Both the position numbers and the translations under genes were made by a program. This document shows positions 15,795-23,476 of a stretch of 64,000 nt of DNA, one piece after another. Under the pieces are notes generated by a model that made no database searches, was not told the origin of the DNA, and saw nothing but the letters and a program-made list of their open reading frames with translations. Every line of letters begins with the position of its first letter. The stretch's first letter is position 1. Source of the stretch: Oscillospiraceae bacterium (lineage in GTDB: Bacteria > Bacillota > Clostridia > Oscillospirales > Ruminococcaceae); the NCBI GenBank assembly GCA_022835495.1, contig BQOK01000001.1, forward strand, positions 2,480,001 to 2,544,000, written 5' to 3'.

Positions 15795-16652
15795 TTATCC
15801 TTTTATGCCGCCCGCGGTAACGCCGGCCACGATCTGGCGCGAGAGGAACAGGTAAATAATCACCGTCGGCAAAAACACAATCACCACCGAGGCGAACATC
15901 CCCGCCCAGTCGCCCGTCACCACCATGGATTGCACCGTGGCATACAGCCCCACGCCCACCGGCCGCAGCTCGCTCTTGTTCACAAAAATAAGCGCCATAA
16001 AATACTCGTTCCATTTGGCGATAAAATTAAAGATCGTCACGGTCATCACCGCCGGGCGCGCCAGCGGGAACATAATCAGCCAAAAGGTTTTCACCGGGCC
16101 GCAGCCGTCAATGGCGGCGGCCTCCTCAAAGGTGGGCGAAATGCCCTTGAAAAAGGCCAGCAGAAAATAAATGGTGTAGGGCACCGAAACCGCGGTGTAC
16201 AGCAGCACCATCACAGCGCGCGAGTTGGTCATTTTCAGCGAGCTGAACAGCGAGAACAGCGGCATCACAATAATTACCGCCGGAATGCCCAGTCCCACCA
16301 CCACAAACTTTTCCACCGCGCTCTTCCACTTGAAGCGGTAGCGCGCCAGGCAATAGGCCGCAGGCGCGCACACCAAAATAATCGCCAGGCAGGACGGCAG
16401 CGTGTAAATCACCGAATTCCACAGGTTCAGCATCGCATCGTTTTTGAACAGCGCCTTGGTAAAATTCTCAAAGTGCAGCCCGCTGGCCAGCAGCTGGTCC
16501 GAAAATATTTCCCGGGTGGTCGACAGCGACGCCGCAATAATCCACCCCAGGATAAAAAAGGTCAGCACCGCCCACAGCCCCACCAGCAGGTAGCCGGGCA
16601 TCCTGGCCAGGCCTTTTCTGGCCCGGTCCATCCGGCGCGCGTTTCGTTTCAT
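15795..16652 (-). CDS. CUT1 sugar-type ABC permease (MalG/UgpE family)
   Basis: 285 residues with six membrane segments. The cytoplasmic EAA loop EEAAAIDGCGPVKTFWLIMFP (around residues 180-200, split here: EEAAAIDG then FWLIMFPLARPA) docks onto the ATPase. The end VAGVTAGGIKG is typical of MalG proteins. It forms the transport pore with the neighbouring MalF-type permease. No ATPase gene is present in the operon, so a shared MsmX/UgpC-type ATPase encoded elsewhere must power it. Confidence 0.92.
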   Translation of the reverse strand: MKRNARRMDRARKGLARMPGYLLVGLWAVLTFFILGWIIAASLSTTREIFSDQLLASGLHFENFTKALFKNDAMLNLWNSVIYTLPSCLAIILVCAPAAYCLARYRFKWKSAVEKFVVVGLGIPAVIIVMPLFSLFSSLKMTNSRAVMVLLYTAVSVPYTIYFLLAFFKGISPTFEEAAAIDGCGPVKTFWLIMFPLARPAVMTVTIFNFIAKWNEYFMALIFVNKSELRPVGVGLYATVQSMVVTGDWAGMFASVVIVFLPTVIIYLFLSRQIVAGVTAGGIKG

Positions 16653-16688
16653 AGTCCTTCCCCCGTATCCATAAAAGGCGCTTTCCGC

Positions 16689-17582
16689 TCACATCTCATG
16701 GTCTTCGTCCTTCAGCAGCTTGGTGGAGGCGATAAACGCCGCCATCACCATCAGGGTCATCACCACCGCCGAGGCCGCCGCCACCCCCACGTTCATGCCC
16801 TCCACGCTCTGCTCGGTGCCGAACAGGGCGTTGTAGGTATACACCATGGGCGTGACCGTGGTGATGTCGCTGAACACCAGCGACAGTTCAAAAAAGCCCA
16901 TCACCCGGGTGGTCCACAGCACAAGCGAGGTCGCAAACACGCTTTTAATCAGCGGCAGCGTAATGGAAAAAAAGCACCGTGCCGCCCCCGCGCCCTCAAT
17001 GCGGGCCGCCTCGTAATAGTCCGCCGGTATCTTTTCAATGGCCGCCACATAGATCAGCATGTAATAGCCCACGTTGCAGAACACATACGCAATGCTCATG
17101 GCAAGGAACAGGTGGCGCTGGTCGGTCCACTGGATGGCGGCCAGGCTTTCCAGCCCCAGCTTTGAAAACAGGGTGGTCAGCAGGCCGAACTTGTTGTTGA
17201 ACACATACAGGATCCACATGTACCCCACAGCGATCGCCGCGATCACGTTGGGCAGGTAGATCACCGCCCGGAAAAACTTTTTAAACTTGATGTCTGAGGT
17301 CAGGATCACAGCCGTCAGCAGCGACAGCACAATGGTGGCAATGCCGTCCAGCGACCAGATTTTAAAAATGTTTTTCAGCGATTCCGTAAAAAGCCTGGTG
17401 TGGAACAGCTTCTGAAAGTTCTGAATCCCCACAAAGATCCATTCAGAAATCGGCGAGGTGATGTTCTTCACATCATACAGGCTCATGATCACCGTGCGCA
17501 GGGCCGGGTACAGGAACACCAGGATATACAGCACCGCCGCCGGCCCCAGAAAAATAAGGATCACATTCCGTTTTTGCCGCAT
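16689..17582 (-). CDS. CUT1 sugar-type ABC permease (MalF/UgpA family)
   Basis: 297 residues, six membrane segments (first at about residues 9-30). The EAA loop YYEAARIEGAGAARCFFSI lies near residue 190. Partner of the MalG-type permease 36 bases downstream. The preceding 70-base gap holds a strong hairpin that could set the ratio of binding protein to permease message. Confidence 0.92.
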   Translation of the reverse strand: MRQKRNVILIFLGPAAVLYILVFLYPALRTVIMSLYDVKNITSPISEWIFVGIQNFQKLFHTRLFTESLKNIFKIWSLDGIATIVLSLLTAVILTSDIKFKKFFRAVIYLPNVIAAIAVGYMWILYVFNNKFGLLTTLFSKLGLESLAAIQWTDQRHLFLAMSIAYVFCNVGYYMLIYVAAIEKIPADYYEAARIEGAGAARCFFSITLPLIKSVFATSLVLWTTRVMGFFELSLVFSDITTVTPMVYTYNALFGTEQSVEGMNVGVAAASAVVMTLMVMAAFIASTKLLKDEDHEM

Positions 17583-17601
17583 ATGCGTTTCCTCCGGTAA
17601 G

Positions 17602-17639
17602 GTACAGGGCGCGCCGGACCGTGCCGATGCGCCCTGTAC
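17602..17639 (-). promoter_or_regulatory. Hairpin between binding-protein and permease genes
   Basis: An 11-bp perfect stem GTACAGGGCGC / GCGCCCTGTAC lies between the solute-binding gene and the permease, without a following T run. Such stems in ABC operons often stabilise the upstream message or partly stop transcription. Confidence 0.6.
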
Positions 17640-17652
17640 GGGGTTTCTGTTA

Positions 17653-18981
17653 TTATTTTTTCATCTCTGCAATAAATTGCTCCGCCGTCATGTTGCCCGA
17701 GATCAGGTTAATCACCCCGGACTGGATCACCGGCAGCACGTCGTTGTTCATGCGGATGGCGGTCTGGGAATAGTAGCGGGTGGTGTAGGCGGGAATGATC
17801 TTTTCCGCGTCCGCCAGGGCCGCGGGCCACGCGTTGGCCTGGTCCATGGGGATGGAGCGGGTCTCCTCGGCATAGGTTTTGTCCCACTCGCCGCTGGTCA
17901 GGAACACAAAGAACGAGAATGCGGCCTCGGCCACCTTCGGGTCGGCATTCTTGTTGATGGCAAGCCCGGTGCAGCCGTAAGCGCCGGCCTCGGGGCCGTC
18001 CACCCCGCCGGGAACGGTGGGGAACGCAAACTGTCCCCAGGGAAAGTCCTCCCGCGCGGTGTCCTTCACCTCGTTGGGCAGCCAGGTGCCGTTCAGGTAC
18101 ATGGCGGTCTTTTCCTCAATCACCATCTCCTGCTGGGCCGAGGGGAACTTGTTCGACGCCACGTTTGCGGCGTAATACCCCTTGTCCGCCAGCTCCTGAA
18201 TCGCCTTTGCGGCCTCCAGGCACGCAGGGTCGTCCCACATGGCCTTGGTTGCGTCGTTCACCAGCTCGAACACCCAGTCGTCGCCCTTGAGCTTCGCCAG
18301 GTAATAACCGTACACGTTCACGGCGTAAAGGTCGTCGGTGGTGATGGGGGTGTAGCCGGCCGCCTTGATCTTTTCGCAGGCCGCCAGGAACTCCTCCCAG
18401 GTGGCCGGCACAGCGCTCACGCCGGCCGCCGCAAAAATATCCTTGTTGTAATTCCACAAAAGGGCCTGGGGCGCGTAGGGCAGCACGTACTTGCCGCCTC
18501 CTCCCAGCTTTTCAGCCAGCGCCACAAAGGCGGGCATGGTGTACTCCTCATAGGTCTTGCCGCCGGTGGTGGCGTATTCCTGCTGGTAAAAGTCCGTCAG
18601 GTCCAGGATATAATCCGACCACAGGGCCGTCACGGTGTCCGCGTTGTGGTCAAAGCAGTCGATCTGGGTGCCGGCCTCCAACGCCGGAATAATGAGCTTG
18701 CGCAGGTCCCGCCCGTTCCAGGTGATGTTGATCTTCACCTCCGGGTTTTGCTCCATAAATGCCTCGGCCGCGCGGGCAATCACGTCGGCCTGGGGCTCGG
18801 TTTCGCTCCAGCTGGACCAGTATTCCACCGTGCCGCTCAGCTGCGCGCCGTCCCCCGTCTTCTGTGCGGGCTGCTGCTGCCCGTCCGGCGTGGCTGTGGG
18901 CGAGGGCGCTCCCCCACCCCCGCACGCCGCCAGTGAAAGCGCCAGTACCGCCGCCAGAAACAGTGCCAGAATTCGTTTCAT
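17653..18981 (-). CDS. ABC solute-binding lipoprotein (family 1, CUT1)
   Basis: 442 residues. The signal ends in LAAC (Cys20), followed by a Pro/Gln/Thr linker and a type I two-lobe binding protein: GTVEYWSSWSETEPQ at the start, a central NKDIFAAAGVSAVPATWEEF block, and AMYLNGTWLPNE. It captures the substrate outside the membrane. Family members bind sugars, oligosaccharides or glycerophosphodiesters; the partner phosphoesterase and OPA-like carrier make a phosphate-containing ligand plausible, but this is not readable from the binding site. Confidence 0.9.
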   Translation of the reverse strand: MKRILALFLAAVLALSLAACGGGGAPSPTATPDGQQQPAQKTGDGAQLSGTVEYWSSWSETEPQADVIARAAEAFMEQNPEVKINITWNGRDLRKLIIPALEAGTQIDCFDHNADTVTALWSDYILDLTDFYQQEYATTGGKTYEEYTMPAFVALAEKLGGGGKYVLPYAPQALLWNYNKDIFAAAGVSAVPATWEEFLAACEKIKAAGYTPITTDDLYAVNVYGYYLAKLKGDDWVFELVNDATKAMWDDPACLEAAKAIQELADKGYYAANVASNKFPSAQQEMVIEEKTAMYLNGTWLPNEVKDTAREDFPWGQFAFPTVPGGVDGPEAGAYGCTGLAINKNADPKVAEAAFSFFVFLTSGEWDKTYAEETRSIPMDQANAWPAALADAEKIIPAYTTRYYSQTAIRMNNDVLPVIQSGVINLISGNMTAEQFIAEMKK

Positions 18982-19041
18982 TTCATTTCCTCCTTGCTGT
19001 GTGTTGTCATTCTCCTAAGGCCGCCCCAAAGCGGGGCCGCT

Positions 19042-19905
19042 TTATTCTTTTTCCCGGTGTTCGCCAATGATGTCGATCACGTTGTCCATCAGGCCCACCG
19101 TCCTGTCCTTCTTTTGGCAGCTGATGTACGCGCACAGGCTGTCGAACACCAAAAGCTGGGCCAGGCGCGCGGTCACCGCCTCCTTGTGCACCTCCGCCTC
19201 CTTCGAGGCAATCACAATGGCGTAGTCGCAGAGCTTGGCCAGGGGGCTGTTTGCGTAATCGGTCACACAAACGGTCTTTGCGCCCCGCTCCTTCGCCCGC
19301 TTCATGGTGTCCAGCGTTTCAATGGTCCTGCCGCTGTGCGAGATGCCAATGGCAACGCACTCCCCGTTCAGCAGCGAGGCCGACACCGCGCTGATATGCG
19401 GGTCCGTGACCGCATAAATGGGCAGGCCAATGCGCATCAGCCGGTAATAAACGTCGTTTGCAATCATCGACGAGCTGCCCACCCCATACACCTCAATGCG
19501 GCCCTTGGTGTTCATCAGCAGCCCGGCAATGGCGCACAGCTCGGTTTCCGAAATCACGTCAAAGGTCGTCTGCATGGTGGATACCATGTTGTCGATCATC
19601 TTTTTCATCGCAAACTTGGGCGAATCCTCGGCCTGCACGTTGTCAAAAATGTAGTTTGCCTCCGGGCCCACCTGCTGCGCCAGGTTGATCTTCAAGTCCG
19701 AAAACCCCGAAAAGCCCAGCTTGGTCGAAAAATTAATGATGCTGCCCTCCGATACCCCCGCAGCGCCCGCCAGCATTTTGGTGGTCATATACACCACCTG
19801 CTCCGAGTGCTCCAGAATGTAGGCGCCGATCTTCTTCTCGGTGTCAGACATGGAGGAAAGGTTCTTCTTAACCAGGTTCAGCGCGCTGATCTCACTCTGT
19901 GACAT
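19042..19905 (-). CDS. MurR/RpiR-family transcriptional regulator
   Basis: 287 residues. An N-terminal RpiR helix-turn-helix (residues 1-77: KMLAGAAGVSEGSIINFSTKLG) is joined to a SIS sugar-phosphate-binding domain (residues 107-245: VYGVGSSSMIANDVYYRL, AIGISHSGRTIETLDTM). RpiR proteins respond to phosphorylated sugars. ATG 19905 is preceded by GAGGTG and lies inside the 3' end of the MFS gene (28-base overlap), so the two are coupled. It probably controls the inverted repeat at 21180-21221 at the head of this operon. Confidence 0.93.
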   Translation of the reverse strand: MSQSEISALNLVKKNLSSMSDTEKKIGAYILEHSEQVVYMTTKMLAGAAGVSEGSIINFSTKLGFSGFSDLKINLAQQVGPEANYIFDNVQAEDSPKFAMKKMIDNMVSTMQTTFDVISETELCAIAGLLMNTKGRIEVYGVGSSSMIANDVYYRLMRIGLPIYAVTDPHISAVSASLLNGECVAIGISHSGRTIETLDTMKRAKERGAKTVCVTDYANSPLAKLCDYAIVIASKEAEVHKEAVTARLAQLLVFDSLCAYISCQKKDRTVGLMDNVIDIIGEHREKE

Positions 19906-21128
19906 TGTTTCACCTCATTTTTGTTTTCTTCGCTTTGCCCCGAACGCTTCAGCTTAAAAAGCAGGGTCATTCCCCAGGCCGCGGCAAGCACCGCCGCCCA
20001 CGCGCCGAACACGGCCGGGTAATTTTTGTTCTCCAGCGCAAACCCCAGCAGCACCGACGACAGCGCCGCCCCCATGTAGGAGGAAAAGTCGAACATGCCC
20101 ACAAGGGTCGAAACAATGTTCACCCCCCCGAACGAGATGGGCAGGTACGAGAGCAGCAGGGAATTGCAGCCGTACATCAGCCCCGAAACCGCCGCAATGG
20201 CCAGCACGCTGGCCACCGGCGAGACCCGGTAAAGTAAAAACAGGCTCGCGCTGCAGCAAAAGGCCGCAAAAAACAGGCTGAACAGGGTCTTTTTCACATC
20301 GTTTTTGCGGCGCATCAGCCTTCCCGCCGTTAAAATGCCCAGCAGGTTTGCCAGCGGGATCACCACCACCAGCAGCAGCGAATCCTCGGCGCCGATGCCC
20401 AGCATCTCGGTGAGCAGCAGCGGCGCCCAGAGCGACAGGCTCTCCTTGATCAGCCCCATGCACAGGCACACCAGGGCCACCAGCCACAGGCGCTGCCCCC
20501 GCACAATGCCCGCCAGCCCGCCGCGCGGGGCCGGGGTCCGCCCCTCCTGTGCCGCCGGCGGCGCGCCGCCGCGCAGCCCCACCGCCCACAACAGGCCCGT
20601 TGCCAGCGCCAGCAGCGCCGGGGCAAAAAAATACAGCTGCCATGGGTGGTACAAAAAGCTGCGCCCAAACACCGCCCAGGAGGTGATATACCCCACCACC
20701 ATCGACATGGACATCCCCACCGAAATGCGCATGGTGTGCCGTGCCTCGAACCACTGCGATAAAATGCGCATCAGCGGCCCCCACAGCATGGACTGAAAGT
20801 ACCCGTTCAGGGTCCACAGCACCAGCAGGGGCAGATATTCGTCCACCATTGCAATGGCCAGGTTCAAAACCCCTGTTCCGCAAATTGCAATCGTCACAAA
20901 CCGATACGGCGAAATTTTATCGCCGATGTATCCGTTCACCAGCTGCCCCAGGGCATAGACCACAAAAAACGCGCTGCCCGCCGCGCCAAGCTGCGCGGCG
21001 CTCACCTGCATCTCGCCGGACAGCTTCAGCATTGCGGAAGAAAAGTTTACCCTGCACAGATAGGCCACAACATAGGTGAACCAGCACGCGGCAAAAACCG
21101 CGTTTCTGCCTGCCATCCGTTTTTTCAT
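19878..21128 (-). CDS. MFS transporter, possibly organophosphate:phosphate antiporter-like
   Basis: 416 residues with twelve hydrophobic segments, the usual MFS size. The opening (RNAVFAACWFTYVVAYLCRVNFS) and the YALGQLVNGYIGDKISP loop between helices 2 and 3 resemble GlpT/UhpC carriers, which exchange glycerol-3-phosphate or hexose phosphates for inorganic phosphate. Exact substrate uncertain. It is the first gene of the operon, 52 bases downstream of the promoter -10, and its last 28 bases overlap the regulator gene. Confidence 0.82.
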   Translation of the reverse strand: MKKRMAGRNAVFAACWFTYVVAYLCRVNFSSAMLKLSGEMQVSAAQLGAAGSAFFVVYALGQLVNGYIGDKISPYRFVTIAICGTGVLNLAIAMVDEYLPLLVLWTLNGYFQSMLWGPLMRILSQWFEARHTMRISVGMSMSMVVGYITSWAVFGRSFLYHPWQLYFFAPALLALATGLLWAVGLRGGAPPAAQEGRTPAPRGGLAGIVRGQRLWLVALVCLCMGLIKESLSLWAPLLLTEMLGIGAEDSLLLVVVIPLANLLGILTAGRLMRRKNDVKKTLFSLFFAAFCCSASLFLLYRVSPVASVLAIAAVSGLMYGCNSLLLSYLPISFGGVNIVSTLVGMFDFSSYMGAALSSVLLGFALENKNYPAVFGAWAAVLAAAWGMTLLFKLKRSGQSEENKNEVKQCHRVRSAR

Positions 21129-21179
21129 TCATCCAACTCCGCATCACTCGCTTGTTTGCCTGTCCCCCGGCTGTACATT

Positions 21180-21221
21180 GAGTATATCACTCATTTGAGC
21201 CAAATTCAATGAGTAATACTC
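21180..21221 (-). promoter_or_regulatory. Operon promoter inside an inverted repeat (probable RpiR operator)
   Basis: On the minus strand TTGAAT (21209-21204), 17-base spacer, TATACT (21186-21181). The same bases form an imperfect dyad: GAGTATATCACTCATTTGA against TCAATGAGTAATACTC, with ACTCATTTGA / TTCAATGAGT as its core. A repressor bound here would cover both promoter boxes. Confidence 0.68.
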
Positions 21222-21280
21222 GCATAAAAATTTCGCTCAATCTTGTGCACTCATACAATTCCCCCGGTATTTTTGCGTTT

Positions 21281-21326
21281 GCTTCCAAAAGGAAGCAGCC
21301 CCAGCGGAAAATTCCACTGGGGCTGC
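21281..21326 (-). terminator. Probable terminator of the RND operon
   Basis: On the minus strand, 23 bases after the stop, a 10-bp stem GCAGCCCCAG / CTGGGGCTGC is followed by TTCCTTTTGG and a smaller hairpin GCTTCC/GGAAGC. The T run is poor. Confidence 0.6.
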
Positions 21327-21348
21327 CGGTTCTTATCCTCTGCTCTTT

Positions 21349-23475
21349 TTATCGGAACAGATTTTTAACGCGCTGCCAAAAGCCGGGCTTTTCAGCCGGC
21401 TGGGCCTCCGCCCGGGCCGCCTGCCGCCCGTCGTCCGCTCCCCCGGCCGGGGCCTTCGGCCCCTCCACCTTCATCACAAACTTCACGCTGGCCCTTACCC
21501 CCTCGGGCGCGCCGGTATAGCTGGTGTATCCATCTGCCAGTTCTTCCAGCGTGTCGCCCAGCTCGGTCAGGGCGGTCAGGTTCATGCCGCCCAGCTTGCC
21601 GGTGATCTGGTCGATGCCCTCGGTCTTGTACTCGGCCACGCCGTCCTGCAATTCCACCGCGCCGTCTGCCAGCGCGCCGGTGCCGGCCTTAAACTGGCCA
21701 ATGGCCTCCTTCACCGTTTTGCTGCTGGCCGAAAGCTTTTCCAGCCCCTGCTCCAGCTCCAAGGCTCCCTTGCTCAGCTCGGCGGTGCCCTTTTGAAGTT
21801 TTGCGGGGCCGTCCCCCAGCGCAGCCACGCCTTGGGCCAGGGCGTCCAGCGCGCCGGTCACCGTCTGGGAATTATCTGCCGAATGGTAGACCAGCTTCAT
21901 CAGCTCGTCGGCCTCGCCCATTACCTTGGCAGCCTGCGCCATGGTGGGCTCTATCTGGCTGGTCAAACCGTCCATCGCGCTCCCGAGCTGTGCGCCTGCC
22001 GCCGCTTTGGTCTGGGCGATGGTCTCGCTGCCGTCCACCCCTTGGGCAATCTGGCCGGCGATCGCTGCTTTGTTCGTTTCCAGCCCACCGTTTACCGCGG
22101 CGGCCGCGGCGCTCAGTACCGCTTTGACCTGATCCTCGCTCAGCCCGGTGCCCGAGGCAATGCCTCCCGCCAGCGAATCGTTGGAAGCCGCCCCGGCAAA
22201 TTGTTGTTCACAGTAGGCGATCGCCTGCTCCGCGCCGGCCTGGGCTGCGCCCAGGGTCACCCGGTCGATCAGCGCCGGGTTGCCGCTGTCCCCACTGTCC
22301 ACAATCATGGTGTTCATGGTGGTTTTAATGCCGTTCACCTGCTGCAAAAGGCCAGCCATGCCGGTTTGAAGCGCGCCGTAATCGCTCAGCAGCGTTTGTG
22401 CTTTCGCCTGCCCTGCGTCGATTGCGGCCTTCAGCGGTGCCGAAGCTCCGCCCAGTTGCTCCGCCCCTGTGACCAGCGCATTTGCTCCCTCGGCCAGCTG
22501 CCCCGCGCCGTCTTTCACCTGCTTTGCGCCCGCGAGCGCCGCGTCCACACCCTCGTCAAAGGTCTGGTAGCTCGCCTGGAACTCGGCCATTTTTCCATCC
22601 AGGCTGTCCACCGCCTGGCGCAGGGTTTTGGCGCCGTCCTGCAGCTCCCGGGTGGCGTTTTCCAGCTCGTCCAGCTTGCCGTCCAGGTCCTCAAGCCCGT
22701 CGGTGCCCGCAAGGCCGTCCTTTTTCAGCTCCTCCATGCTGGTGGCCGCCGCCAGCAGGATGGCGGGCGCCTCAAAGCACCCGGTATCGGCCTCCACGGT
22801 CACCTCGTCCAGAAAATAATCATACAGGCCCTCCAGCTGATCGGGCAGCAGGCCGTCAAAGGTGGCCCTCATGCCCGGCAGGGCCGCAAAGGCCACCAGC
22901 TGGTTCTGCGCGTCGGTCTGCACGGTGCCGTGCTCGGCGGTAATGTTGGTAAACGCGCCCGCCGGCAGGTCCACCGCGATCATCGTCACAAAGGGGGTGT
23001 AAACATCCCGCAGGCTGCCGCCGATGGTGCGCTGGTATTTTTCGTTGTTGGTCAGCGCAATGTGTATGCCCACGCGCCCGGCCTTGCCCGTCAGCTCCCC
23101 GGCGGCAATGGGCGCGCCGTCCAGCGTGTAGGTAATGGCCGCGGTCACGGGCGGGGTCCTGTCGGTGGTGCCCTGGTAATACACGTCGCTGCCGCTGCCC
23201 TCAAAGGTGAGCGAGCCGCCGCTCTGTTCCAGCCGCCACTCCCCTTTCAGGTTGGTGATATTCTGCAGCGTGGTGGCGTCGGCAAAGCCCGAAAGCCCGG
23301 CGTCGCTGTGCACCCAGTTGCTCACGGTCTGGCTTTTCACACTGCCGTCCGCGTTCAAAATGATAAAAACATTCTCGTCCTTGGTCACTTCACCCGCCGC
23401 AAAGGCGGGCAGGGTGCAGCCCGCCGCAAGGGCAAGGGCCGCCAGGGCTGCGGTAAAGCTGTAACTGCGTTTCAT
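21349..23475 (-). CDS. Exported heptad-repeat coiled-coil protein, RND exporter partner (YhgE/Pip-like)
   Basis: 708 residues. Signal peptide (1-28, ending AFA) and no further membrane segment. Residues 40-240 form a beta-rich domain. From about 250 to 360 and 540 to 640 the chain has long X-X-X-Leu-X-X-Gly heptads (LQDGAKTL, QLAEGANALV, LSKGALELEQGLEKL, ALADGAVELQDGVAEY), the signature of extracytoplasmic partners of MMPL/YhgE systems. The C terminus is basic (WQRVKNLFR). ATG 23475 follows AAAGGAGCG; a GTG nine bases upstream is too close to that site. It begins one base after the RND stop and should act with it in the envelope. Confidence 0.85.
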   Translation of the reverse strand: MKRSYSFTAALAALALAAGCTLPAFAAGEVTKDENVFIILNADGSVKSQTVSNWVHSDAGLSGFADATTLQNITNLKGEWRLEQSGGSLTFEGSGSDVYYQGTTDRTPPVTAAITYTLDGAPIAAGELTGKAGRVGIHIALTNNEKYQRTIGGSLRDVYTPFVTMIAVDLPAGAFTNITAEHGTVQTDAQNQLVAFAALPGMRATFDGLLPDQLEGLYDYFLDEVTVEADTGCFEAPAILLAAATSMEELKKDGLAGTDGLEDLDGKLDELENATRELQDGAKTLRQAVDSLDGKMAEFQASYQTFDEGVDAALAGAKQVKDGAGQLAEGANALVTGAEQLGGASAPLKAAIDAGQAKAQTLLSDYGALQTGMAGLLQQVNGIKTTMNTMIVDSGDSGNPALIDRVTLGAAQAGAEQAIAYCEQQFAGAASNDSLAGGIASGTGLSEDQVKAVLSAAAAAVNGGLETNKAAIAGQIAQGVDGSETIAQTKAAAGAQLGSAMDGLTSQIEPTMAQAAKVMGEADELMKLVYHSADNSQTVTGALDALAQGVAALGDGPAKLQKGTAELSKGALELEQGLEKLSASSKTVKEAIGQFKAGTGALADGAVELQDGVAEYKTEGIDQITGKLGGMNLTALTELGDTLEELADGYTSYTGAPEGVRASVKFVMKVEGPKAPAGGADDGRQAARAEAQPAEKPGFWQRVKNLFR

Positions 23476-23476
23476 G

